Shown: positions 50,341-58,562 of the stretch, one piece after another
Layout of the letters: every line of letters starts with the position of its first letter
Numbering within the stretch: position 1 is the stretch's first letter
Source: Bacteroidota bacterium
GTDB lineage: Bacteria > Bacteroidota > Bacteroidia > B-17B0 > Aurantibacillaceae
Assembly (NCBI GenBank): GCA_013297775.1
Contig: JAAFIL010000003.1
Span: 87,530 to 151,529 of the forward strand
DNA length: 64,000 nt
Direction of reading: 5' to 3'
Program-made: the position numbers and the translations under genes
The notes under the pieces: generated by a model
What the model was told of the DNA's origin: nothing
The model's database searches: none
Seen by the model: the letters and a program-made list of their open reading frames with translations, nothing else

Positions 50341-51507
50341 TTAACTCAATTTTTTTAAATTCAAATTTAAAAGATAAATGGCATTTTTTATAACTGGAAA
50401 CCTTGTTTCTGCATCAATAGACTCCGTTAAATCTTTGATAAGTGGTAAGCCTAAAGTATCTTTCTTAATGTGTTCTTCAAAATCAAATCCCAAACCGTTA
50501 TCTCCAATTTTTAATTCAATATTTCCTTCTCGTTCGTTAATATTCAAATCAATAACAAATTGGTAGTTTGGCGTAATAGGAAGAGCGTACTTAATAGAGT
50601 TTAAAAATATTTCGGAAACAATAAGTCCCAAGTGTATAGCGGCTTTAGTAGGCACTAACGTATTTTTTTTTGCAATGTTACTTTCAATAGAATCGGCTAT
50701 ACCTAAATTGGCTTTCTTAAATTCGATCACCAATTCGTTCAAATAATCTGAAATGTTTACCTCTGTATAATTTTTAGTTTGATACAATAAATCTTGTATT
50801 TTAAGCATTGAGTGGATGCGTTGTTCGTATTCAGTAAAAATAGTTTTAGCATCTTGGGTATTGCCACGTTCTTTACTTAAACGCATTAAACTAATTAAAA
50901 TCGAAAAATTATTTTTTACACGGTGATTAATTTCTTTTATCAATACCTCTTTTTCTTCTAACGTTTTTTCAAGTAAAGCTTGGTAGGCACGACGTTGCCT
51001 AGCTTCTAAATTACTTGCAAAAACAATAGCTAAACTTAATCCGAAACTTTGCTCTTCGGGTGTAAATAATTTTTGTACACCACATTTTTCAAAGCACATC
51101 ACACCTACCACTTGCCCTGCAATACGAATGGGCACATCCATCAACGAGCGAACATCGTGCTTTTTAAGATAATCTTCGCCCAACTCGCGTGTAAATTTAT
51201 CGTAAAATACATCATTGGCTACCAAAATTTTATTTTCCTCTAAAGTGGCAAAATAATTGGGGTAATCGGCTTTGTACAACAAACGGTCTTTATTAAATTT
51301 TTTAGAAGTTTTGTCGAACTCTCCCATCGAAACAATAGCATCGCGCTCCTTATTAAAAATCCAAACGCTCAAACGTTCAATGCGCAAGGCTGTTGTAATG
51401 CGTTTCGCAAAACCAATCATAATTTGATCAATTTCATCGCGCTCTAAAAGATGCAGCTTCGAAACGTTGTCGAGCTCTTCTAATAAATTTACTTCGTTTG
51501 TTAACAT
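50341..51507 (-). CDS. GAF-containing sensor histidine kinase (HisKA_2 type)
   Basis: 388 residues, no membrane segment. A GAF domain (about 15-165) with ISVWIFNKERD-like strands (RLSVWIFNKERDAIVSMGEF) and VPIRIAGQVVGVMCFEK precedes a HisKA_2 dimerisation domain. The phospho-acceptor His is in IKEINHRVKNNF (about 193). The HATPase domain has the N-box AAIHLGLIVSEIFLNSIKYA (about 286-305) and the G-box IGDNGLGFDFEEH. A cytoplasmic sensor whose GAF ligand is unknown. No response regulator is adjacent. It shares the minus strand with the M3 peptidase gene, 11 bases away. Confidence 0.9.
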   Translation of the reverse strand: MLTNEVNLLEELDNVSKLHLLERDEIDQIMIGFAKRITTALRIERLSVWIFNKERDAIVSMGEFDKTSKKFNKDRLLYKADYPNYFATLEENKILVANDVFYDKFTRELGEDYLKKHDVRSLMDVPIRIAGQVVGVMCFEKCGVQKLFTPEEQSFGLSLAIVFASNLEARQRRAYQALLEKTLEEKEVLIKEINHRVKNNFSILISLMRLSKERGNTQDAKTIFTEYEQRIHSMLKIQDLLYQTKNYTEVNISDYLNELVIEFKKANLGIADSIESNIAKKNTLVPTKAAIHLGLIVSEIFLNSIKYALPITPNYQFVIDLNINEREGNIELKIGDNGLGFDFEEHIKKDTLGLPLIKDLTESIDAETRFPVIKNAIYLLNLNLKKLS

Positions 51508-51518
51508 AGTAATAGCAT

Positions 51519-53219
51519 TTAGTGTGTTTTAATTTTCTGATACTCTTCTTTTACAAAGTCCATTAATTCGTTCACATAACCTGCACTAAAATCGAAACGT
51601 ATGCCGGCAGTTTTATAAATTTCAGAAATACTTTTTGTATAGCCCAATGCTAAGGCATTTTTATAATTACGAATGGCTTGGTCTTTATTTTGTTTGTATT
51701 GTCGCCACATCGCAATAGCCCCAAGTTGTGCAAAGCCATATTCAATGTAATAAAAGGGTACTTCAAATAAATGCAATTGAATTTGCCAACGGCGTTTTAA
51801 ATTATTTTCTAATCCTTCAAAATTAACTAAGTCGTTTCCAAAATCGTTCATAATGCTCATCCAAGCGGCATAGCGTTCTTCAACGGTATGCGTTGGGTTT
51901 TCGTAAATCCAATGTTGAAATTTATCTACCGCAGCAATCCACGGGAGTGTATCCATTACACTTTCTAATTGCTGACATTTAGCTCGTTTTAAATCGGCGG
52001 CATCTTCAAAAAAAACGGACCAGTGTTCCATACTAATTAGCTCCATGCTCATGCTTGCCAGTTCGGCCACTTCGCTTGGTGGATTTTTAAATTCGATGAG
52101 CGGTAGTTGGTTGTATAGAAACGAGTGAATGGCGTGCCCACCTTCGTGTACCATTGTTACCAAATCGCGATGCAAACCTACACTGTTCATAAAAATAAAT
52201 GGCACATCGGTTTCGTAAAGCGGGTATTGATACCCCCCAGGGGCTTTACCCAAGCGGCTTTCTAAGTCCAAACGTCCCATCTCGTTCATAGTTTTTACAC
52301 ACGCTGCAAAGTATGGATCTATTTCATTAAAGCAACGTATTGTTTTTTCAATTAACTCGTTTGCCTTCGCAAAGGGTTTTAGTGGTTCTTGACCATGCTC
52401 ATCCACCGAGGTATCCCACGGGCGATAGTCTTCTAATTGCAAAGCGGCTTTACGTGCGGCATCATGCGCACGCATAAGTGGCACCGCAAATTGTTTTACC
52501 GATTCGTGAAACGCCAGGCAATCGCTTACCTTATAATCGAAACGCCCCAAGGCCTGGTGCTTGTAATCGCGGTAATTTTTAAACCCTGTATTTAAAGCCA
52601 CTTGGTGGCGCAGTGCAATCAACTCCGAGTAAAGTAAATTTAAAGCATCTTCATCTTGTGCTCGGCGTTTAGCCATTAAGTGATAAACCGTTTCGCGAAT
52701 AGAACGGTCTAAGTTTTTTAAATATAAACTCGCTTTTTGTAGAGTGATGGTTTCATTATTATATTCTACACTTTGCGCACCTGTTATAGCACCATAGTTT
52801 TGCTCTTTTTGTTGTAGAGCTGTGTTTAATGAAATGTTTTCTTCTCGAAATAAAGCAATGCTATTTTTAACGCTCCGCAAATACACACCATAGGTTGATG
52901 TATCTAACTCATCGGTAAAAGGACATGCTATTAATTTTTCGTTTAATTGATTAACCAAAGGTGCCATGTTAGGCTCTATGTTTTCTACAAAATCGTTATA
53001 TCGGTTTCGTAAATTTTCGTTAGCCGTGTCGCAAGTCATTTTAATATAACGCCAAGCCATGTCTTCACTAACAACGGCACTCAATTCACTACCATCGTGC
53101 AGCCATTGCTCTAAGTCGCTTTTAGAATGTAAAGGACGGTTTATTAATTCATTAAAATAAGGTACCAATAAGTCCCAAGTACTTATTGTAAAATCAGTTT
53201 TCACAAAATGTCTATTCAT
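51519..53219 (-). CDS. M3-family oligoendopeptidase
   Basis: 566 residues of the M3 (PepF-like) metallopeptidases that cut oligopeptides. The zinc-binding motif is MVHEGGHAIHSFLY (HExxH at about 358), with the third ligand in a downstream E (EVAELASMSMELISMEHW, about 379-396). The N-terminal helical cap (about 1-200) and C-terminal helices (FAQLGAIAMWRQY) are present. No signal peptide, so cytoplasmic. Full length for this Bacteroidetes form. The patatin gene ends 21 bases upstream. Confidence 0.93.
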   Translation of the reverse strand: MNRHFVKTDFTISTWDLLVPYFNELINRPLHSKSDLEQWLHDGSELSAVVSEDMAWRYIKMTCDTANENLRNRYNDFVENIEPNMAPLVNQLNEKLIACPFTDELDTSTYGVYLRSVKNSIALFREENISLNTALQQKEQNYGAITGAQSVEYNNETITLQKASLYLKNLDRSIRETVYHLMAKRRAQDEDALNLLYSELIALRHQVALNTGFKNYRDYKHQALGRFDYKVSDCLAFHESVKQFAVPLMRAHDAARKAALQLEDYRPWDTSVDEHGQEPLKPFAKANELIEKTIRCFNEIDPYFAACVKTMNEMGRLDLESRLGKAPGGYQYPLYETDVPFIFMNSVGLHRDLVTMVHEGGHAIHSFLYNQLPLIEFKNPPSEVAELASMSMELISMEHWSVFFEDAADLKRAKCQQLESVMDTLPWIAAVDKFQHWIYENPTHTVEERYAAWMSIMNDFGNDLVNFEGLENNLKRRWQIQLHLFEVPFYYIEYGFAQLGAIAMWRQYKQNKDQAIRNYKNALALGYTKSISEIYKTAGIRFDFSAGYVNELMDFVKEEYQKIKTH

Positions 53220-53240
53220 TTTTTACTCAATTTTTTTTTA

Positions 53241-54242
53241 CTAAATGCGGTATGTACTTTTATGACCAATATCTTCAAAATTAGCGGCCAGCCATTTATC
53301 GCAATTGCTGTAACCTAAGTTTTTAAGGTGCATTAAAAAATCCCAAGTTGTATTAAGCTTACTCGATAAATTTAATTCAACCAAATCTTCATCTGCACAA
53401 AGTGAGTGCAAATGAATGGTTCTAAGTTCGCCATTTAAAGTAACACCTTGCTCTACCAAGCGGTTAACAAATTGTAATAATTCAATTTCTTGTTTTAAGG
53501 ACGAGTTAAAACTTAATTCATTCACGCGATCTTTAATTTCTTCGATGGTAGAGGGTACATTTTTTATACGAAACGGATTAATGCGCACTAATAATACATC
53601 ATTTGTTTCAACAGTCCCTTTGGTTAAAGGCCACAGCGGCGGGTTACCCATGTAACCACCATCCCAAAAAAATTCGCCATTTATTTCTACTGGATGAAAT
53701 AGATAAGGTAAACATGCCGAAGCTAAAATGGCTTTTACCGAAATTTCGTCGGGACCAAATACTCTGGCCTCGCAGGTTTTAACATTGGTGGCGCATACAA
53801 ATAATTTAGGAGGACTTATTTTGTGCAACTCTTCAAAATCAATTAAGTCATTTAAAATTTTTTCGAGTGGATTAATGCCTACTGGATTAAATTGATTGGG
53901 CGATAAATTTTCACTTGTAAAACTAAGTAAACGATAAAACCACGAGAAATCCATGTTTCCAGGACTTAACACCTTATCGAACCACGACGGTTGTAACATA
54001 GATAAACGGCCGGCTTCCGAAATTTTATGCCAAAACTTAACCAAAGTATGTTTAGCCAGTCCTTTACCCCCTTTAGAAAGCCCGTAGAGTGTGCAAACGG
54101 CGTTCATAGCTCCAGCACTGGTTCCACAAATCCCATCAATTTCTAAGCGTTCATCATCTAAAATACGATCTATCACACCCCACGTGTAAGCCCCGTGCGC
54201 CCCACCACCTTGAAGAGCCAAATCTATCTTTTTTACCACCAT
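53241..54242 (-). CDS. Patatin-like phospholipase
   Basis: 333 residues. Oxyanion loop LALQGGGAHGAYTWG (about 7-21), nucleophile elbow GICGTSAGAMN (Ser about 41), catalytic Asp in FFWDGGYMGNPPLW (about 194). The family hydrolyses acyl esters of phospholipids with a Ser-Asp dyad. No signal peptide or barrel, so this is the cytoplasmic RssA/YlbK-like kind and not a secreted ExoU type. Divergent from trmH with about 40 bases between. Confidence 0.92.
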   Translation of the reverse strand: MVVKKIDLALQGGGAHGAYTWGVIDRILDDERLEIDGICGTSAGAMNAVCTLYGLSKGGKGLAKHTLVKFWHKISEAGRLSMLQPSWFDKVLSPGNMDFSWFYRLLSFTSENLSPNQFNPVGINPLEKILNDLIDFEELHKISPPKLFVCATNVKTCEARVFGPDEISVKAILASACLPYLFHPVEINGEFFWDGGYMGNPPLWPLTKGTVETNDVLLVRINPFRIKNVPSTIEEIKDRVNELSFNSSLKQEIELLQFVNRLVEQGVTLNGELRTIHLHSLCADEDLVELNLSSKLNTTWDFLMHLKNLGYSNCDKWLAANFEDIGHKSTYRI

Positions 54243-54284
54243 ACTCTAAAAATAATAATAATTTTACGATTCTGTTTAGTAAGT

Positions 54285-54977
54285 ATGAATACGGAAGAAA
54301 AAAAAGAATTAATTCACTATTTGTCAAGTTTTGTATCCGAACGCCGACAAAAGCGTTTTGACGAGGTCTTAGCGCAACGCACCAATCACCTGTGTATTGT
54401 ACTCGAAGATCTTTATCAAGCGCACAATGCCAGTGCTGTGTTGCGCAGTTGCGATTGCTTTGGTGTACAATACGTTCACTTTATCGAAAACAGAAACAAT
54501 TATAAAATTAGTGCCGATGTGGCCATGGGCAGCAGCAATTGGCTAAGTATTACACGTCATAAAGGACAAGAAAACAACACCGCAACCGCTTTGCGCACAT
54601 TAAAACAGCAAGGTTACCGCATTGTGGCAACTACCCCACACACCAATGATGTTACGCTAAACGAATTACCTGTTGATAAAAAATTAGCCTTGGTATTTGG
54701 CACCGAAATAGATGGCATTAGCGATGCGGTGCGTGCAGAAGCAGATGAGTTTGTGCGCATACCTATGTTCGGTTTTACAGAAAGTTTTAACATTAGCGTA
54801 TCGGCGGCCTTGTGTATGTACGAACTAACCAGTCGCATCCGCCGCCACGTACCCAATTATTTAATTAGCGAAACCGAACGCATTAGTATTTATTTAGATT
54901 GGCTAAAAAGTAGTATTGATAAAAGCGATGCCATCATTGATTTATACTATAAAGAACGCAAGGGCGGCGAGAAGTAA
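54285..54977 (+). CDS. trmH: SpoU/TrmH-family tRNA 2'-O-methyltransferase
   Basis: I start at the ATG at 54285 (MNTEEKKELI, 230 residues); the longer frame from 54195 adds a non-homologous, hydrophobic 30 residues overlapping the patatin gene. SPOUT (alpha/beta knot) methyltransferase: motif 1 EDLYQAHNASAVLRSCDCFG (about 39-58), motif 2 LALVFGTEIDGIS, motif 3 VRIPMFGFTESFNISVSAAL (about 159-178). TrmH modifies G18 of tRNAs; a closely related rRNA enzyme cannot be excluded. Confidence 0.9.
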   Translation: MNTEEKKELIHYLSSFVSERRQKRFDEVLAQRTNHLCIVLEDLYQAHNASAVLRSCDCFGVQYVHFIENRNNYKISADVAMGSSNWLSITRHKGQENNTATALRTLKQQGYRIVATTPHTNDVTLNELPVDKKLALVFGTEIDGISDAVRAEADEFVRIPMFGFTESFNISVSAALCMYELTSRIRRHVPNYLISETERISIYLDWLKSSIDKSDAIIDLYYKERKGGEK

Positions 54978-55074
54978 AAAACGAAGAAGCCTATCAACAT
55001 CAAAAATTATTTTGTAATTTCAACCCTACTCATCTTACCTAAAAATAAGCAGATGAGGTCATATTTAAAAAACT

Positions 55075-56418
55075 ATGTCAAAATCAATTACAGTGGTTGG
55101 TGCCGGTTTAGTAGGTTCGCTTGTATCTATTTACTTGGCCAAAAGAGGTTATAAGGTAAACATTTTTGAACGACGCAGCGATATGCGTAAACAAAACATG
55201 ATTGCGGGTCGCTCCATTAATTTAGCCCTCAGCGACCGCGGTTGGCGAGGTTTAAAAGGCGTAAACATTGATGGCGAAATTAAAAAAATTGCTATCCCTA
55301 TGTATGGTCGTCAAATTCATAATAAAGACGGATCGCAAACCTACCAGGCCTATGGCAAAGACGAGCAAGCTATTTACTCGGTATCGCGTGGCGAAATTAA
55401 TAAAATGTTAATGGATTTGGCCGAGCAACAAACGGGGGTTAATATTCATTTCAACGAACGTTGCGATAAGTTAGACCGTAAAAACAACACTTTGCATTTT
55501 ATAAATTTAGAAACGCAGGTTGAAAAAAGTGTTCAGTCTGATTTGATTTTAGCCTCCGATGGGGCGTTTAGTGCTGTTCGTTTACAAATGCAATTACAAA
55601 GCGATCGTTTCGATTACAATCAATATTATATAGATGCGTCTTACAAAGAATTAACTATTCCTGCGGGTCCCAATGGAAGTTTTCTGTTAGAAAAAAATGC
55701 CTTACACATTTGGCCGCGTGGCAGCTACATGATGATTGCTTTACCAAATATGGATGGAAGTTTTACTTGTACTTTATTTTTTGAAGCACAAGGGCCTAAA
55801 AGTTTTGAAAGCATTAAAACCAAGGCAGATGCCATCCGCTTTTTTGAAGAAGATTTCCCCGATGCCTTGCCCCTTATGCCAACTTTAGCCGATGATTTTT
55901 TTACCAATCCAACGGCCTCTTTGGTTACCGTTAAATGTAAACCTTGGGTGTGGGACGATAAAATTGCATTGATTGGCGATGCAGCACATGCCATTGTTCC
56001 GTTTTATGGACAAGGCATGAACTGTGGGTTTGAAGACTGCGTGGTACTCGATGAATTAATAGAAAAGCATCAAAATAATTGGCCAGCTATTTTAAAAGAT
56101 TATGAATACCTCCGCAAACCCGATGGTGATGCCATTGCCGATTTAGCGCATGCTAATTTTATTGAGATGCGCGATAAAACCGCCGATGTAACTTTTTTAC
56201 TCCAGAAAAAAATTGAAGCGCGTTTTAGTGCTAAATACCCAGCCAAATGGATTCCACTTTATTCGATGGTTACATACAGTCCACACATTCGTTACAGCGA
56301 AGCCCTGCGCGAAGGACAACGCCAGCAAGCTATTATGGATAAAATTATGCAAATGGAAAACATTTCGGATAAATGGGACAGCGACGAAGTGGAACAGGCC
56401 ATTTTAAATAGCTTATAA
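55075..56418 (+). CDS. kmo: Kynurenine 3-monooxygenase
   Basis: A 447-residue flavoprotein that hydroxylates kynurenine with NADPH and O2 in tryptophan breakdown and possibly NAD or quinolinate formation. FAD site VVGAGLVGSLVSIYLAKRGY (about 6-25), the KMO-type stretch MIAGRSINLALSDRGWRGLK (about 42-61), the second flavin motif LIGDAAHAIVPFYGQGMN (about 298-315), and a C-terminal region RYSEALREGQRQQAIM. No kynureninase or TDO gene is in the window. Monocistronic. Confidence 0.95.
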   Translation: MSKSITVVGAGLVGSLVSIYLAKRGYKVNIFERRSDMRKQNMIAGRSINLALSDRGWRGLKGVNIDGEIKKIAIPMYGRQIHNKDGSQTYQAYGKDEQAIYSVSRGEINKMLMDLAEQQTGVNIHFNERCDKLDRKNNTLHFINLETQVEKSVQSDLILASDGAFSAVRLQMQLQSDRFDYNQYYIDASYKELTIPAGPNGSFLLEKNALHIWPRGSYMMIALPNMDGSFTCTLFFEAQGPKSFESIKTKADAIRFFEEDFPDALPLMPTLADDFFTNPTASLVTVKCKPWVWDDKIALIGDAAHAIVPFYGQGMNCGFEDCVVLDELIEKHQNNWPAILKDYEYLRKPDGDAIADLAHANFIEMRDKTADVTFLLQKKIEARFSAKYPAKWIPLYSMVTYSPHIRYSEALREGQRQQAIMDKIMQMENISDKWDSDEVEQAILNSL

Positions 56419-56454
56419 GCCATTGATTAACAGCTAAATAAAATTTAATTAAAT

Positions 56455-56480
56455 TGTAACTAAACCAATACCAACACGTC
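56455..56480 (+). promoter_or_regulatory. ECF-type promoter of the sigma factor gene
   Basis: TGTAAC (56455-56460), 16 bases, CGTC (56477-56480), TTA. The same pair (spacer 17) occurs in front of the DUF2807 gene at 58478-58504, with similar flanking bases (TTGTAACTAA and CGTCTTA). This is the layout expected for an ECF sigma autoregulatory promoter. Confidence 0.55.
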
Positions 56481-56495
56481 TTACGACTAATTGAG

Positions 56496-56981
56496 ATGAC
56501 AGTTGCCGACTATAATACCTGTGTTGATACTTATGCCGATGGCTTGTATCGTTTTGTGTTGAAACACATACGTGATAAAGATGCCGCCCGCGATATTGTA
56601 CAAGATACATTTGAAAAAATGTGGCGCAAGCACGAAGGCATTGAAACGGCAAAATCAAAATCGTATTTGTTTACAGCAGGGTATCATACGTTGATAGATT
56701 ATACACGTCGGGCTAAAAAACAAGCACCGTTTAATGAAGTAGATTTTAATACGCACCAACACACTAAACAATATAGCGATATTAAAGAAGTATTGAATGC
56801 AGGTTTAGAGCAATTACCAGAAATACAAAAATCGGTATTGTTGTTGCGTGATTATGAAGGTTACGATTATGCTGAAATAGGCGAGATTACAGGCTTAAAT
56901 GAAAGCCAAGTAAAAGTTTATATTTTTAGAGCAAGAACCTTTTTAAAAAATTATATAGGCAAATTAGAAGTTGTTATTTAA
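56496..56981 (+). CDS. ECF-family RNA polymerase sigma factor
   Basis: 161 residues. Region 2 reads LYRFVLKHIRDKDAARDIVQ then DTFEKMWRKH (about 16-45), region 4 LEQLPEIQKSVLLLRDYEGY then the recognition helix GLNESQVKVYIFRARTFL (about 133-150). No extra domain, so a classical Bacteroidetes ECF sigma controlled by the membrane protein encoded ten bases downstream. It is probably autoregulated through the promoter at 56455-56480, which it shares in form with the DUF2807 gene. Confidence 0.92.
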   Translation: MTVADYNTCVDTYADGLYRFVLKHIRDKDAARDIVQDTFEKMWRKHEGIETAKSKSYLFTAGYHTLIDYTRRAKKQAPFNEVDFNTHQHTKQYSDIKEVLNAGLEQLPEIQKSVLLLRDYEGYDYAEIGEITGLNESQVKVYIFRARTFLKNYIGKLEVVI

Positions 56982-56990
56982 CGCATTGAA

Positions 56991-58466
56991 ATGAAAATTG
57001 ATTTACATAATTACGAAGCCTATTTACTGGATTATTTCGAGGGTAACTTAAACACCCACGATACAGAAGCATTGCGCGCATTTGCTGCAGAGCATCCTGA
57101 ATTAGAAATTGACCTTAGTCCTAATAACCTAATAACCCTTCCACCAACGTCTGCTAACGATACGCCTGTTTTTGATTTAAAAGACAGCCTAAAAAAAAAT
57201 ACGCTGGTTATGGAAAACAACTTGGCGTTTGAATATTTAGAAAATCAATTAGATGCCCAAGCCAAAGCATTATTTGAAAATGAACTAAAAACTAATGCGG
57301 CACTAGCCAACGAACTGGCTCTTTACCAACGCACTTTACTTTCCGCCGACGCTTCCCTTCAATTTGAATTAAAGAGTGAACTCTACCGCTTAGAAGGCGA
57401 CGCCGCACTTGCTTTTTTAAGTGTAGAAAATACACTATCTAATAAAGATGTTGAATTAGTAGAAAGCCGTTTGCTCACGAATGCCGATTTTAAATCGCAA
57501 GTAAGTGCTTACAATAAAACTATTTTAGTGCCCGATTTTAGTGTTACTTATCCTGATAAAAATCAATTAAAACATAAAGAAGCTACTATTATTGCGTTAT
57601 TTAACTGGCGCGTGATAAGTGGCATAGCCGCAGGTGTAGCACTTTTAGTAGGACTATACGTGGTAAGTCGCTCGGGCGAAACGCCACTTAAACCTGGTAA
57701 TACATTTGCTGCTAAGGATAGTCTTTTAACGCCTTTGGAGTCCGTTCAAAATAAAGGTAATGCCAATCTTGCGCAAGCTAAAAATGCTAAGGAAAAAGGA
57801 AAAATTAAAATTAAAAATTCGATTATCCGTCAGTTAAATAAAGACTCGCTCGACCAAGCGAACAACCCACTCGCAAATACTACGGCACGTAAAGAAAAAT
57901 CGAAAATTAAAAATAGTATTATTCGACAATTAGGTAAAGATACAAGCACCAATAGCGCATTCGCCAATCAATTCAACGCAAAGGAAAAGTCGAAATTGAA
58001 AATTAAGAATAGCATCATCCGTCAGTTAGCTAAAGATACAGCAACAACTGAACTAGCGAGCCAATCAGGCAGAAAAGATAAACCAAAAGTAAAAGTTAAA
58101 ACAAGTATTATCCGTCAGTTAGGAAAAGATACTACTAACACGCAATTGGCCAATCAAACGAAACCAATAGACAAATTACCAACTGCGGTTAATACACTCT
58201 CTGCTTCTACTTTAGCTAACACTAACAGTAAGTTAGCCGATAAAGTAGAACGTATTAAAATTATTCCTACCGAAACAGATACCGAAGAAAGCGTAACAAC
58301 CGTTGATGCTAGTGCTTCTCAAAAGAAAACACTTTGGTCGCGTGCTTTAAATGCTGCTGGACAATTAAATAAATTAGGATTAAAATCTGTGAATGGCGAC
58401 TCAGATGATAAGAGTGATGTTTTATCACTTAGTCAAGTTTCGGTCGAATTAAAAAAATCGAAGTAA
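56991..58466 (+). CDS. Putative membrane anti-sigma partner with IIRQL-type repeats
   Basis: 491 residues. The start (LHNYEAYLLDYFEGNL, about 4-19) is the pattern found in Bacteroidetes anti-sigma proteins. About 75-205 are helical. One membrane helix, VISGIAAGVALLVGLYVV, is at about 205-222. The outer half carries four copies of a basic repeat K-[IV]-K-[IV]-K-[NT]-S-I-I-RQL-x-KD (about 276, 303, 335 and 366) separated by Asn/Thr/Ala linkers. The repeat has no named match. It may bind an anionic partner or form a stalk. Anti-sigma activity is inferred from position and the N-terminus. Confidence 0.75.
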   Translation: MKIDLHNYEAYLLDYFEGNLNTHDTEALRAFAAEHPELEIDLSPNNLITLPPTSANDTPVFDLKDSLKKNTLVMENNLAFEYLENQLDAQAKALFENELKTNAALANELALYQRTLLSADASLQFELKSELYRLEGDAALAFLSVENTLSNKDVELVESRLLTNADFKSQVSAYNKTILVPDFSVTYPDKNQLKHKEATIIALFNWRVISGIAAGVALLVGLYVVSRSGETPLKPGNTFAAKDSLLTPLESVQNKGNANLAQAKNAKEKGKIKIKNSIIRQLNKDSLDQANNPLANTTARKEKSKIKNSIIRQLGKDTSTNSAFANQFNAKEKSKLKIKNSIIRQLAKDTATTELASQSGRKDKPKVKVKTSIIRQLGKDTTNTQLANQTKPIDKLPTAVNTLSASTLANTNSKLADKVERIKIIPTETDTEESVTTVDASASQKKTLWSRALNAAGQLNKLGLKSVNGDSDDKSDVLSLSQVSVELKKSK

Positions 58467-58477
58467 ATCAATTAAGT

Positions 58478-58504
58478 TGTAACTAATTGCAACATCCACT
58501 CGTC
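58478..58504 (+). promoter_or_regulatory. ECF-type promoter of the DUF2807 gene
   Basis: TGTAAC (58478-58483), 17 bases, CGTC (58501-58504), TTA. It resembles the promoter at 56455-56480, which suggests that the sigma factor encoded there also drives this gene. The leader to 58563 is about 50 bases. Confidence 0.5.
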
Positions 58505-58562
58505 TTATTACTAGAAACCGGTTAGAAGAAAAGTAAAATATAATTTTTAAAATTAACGTATT

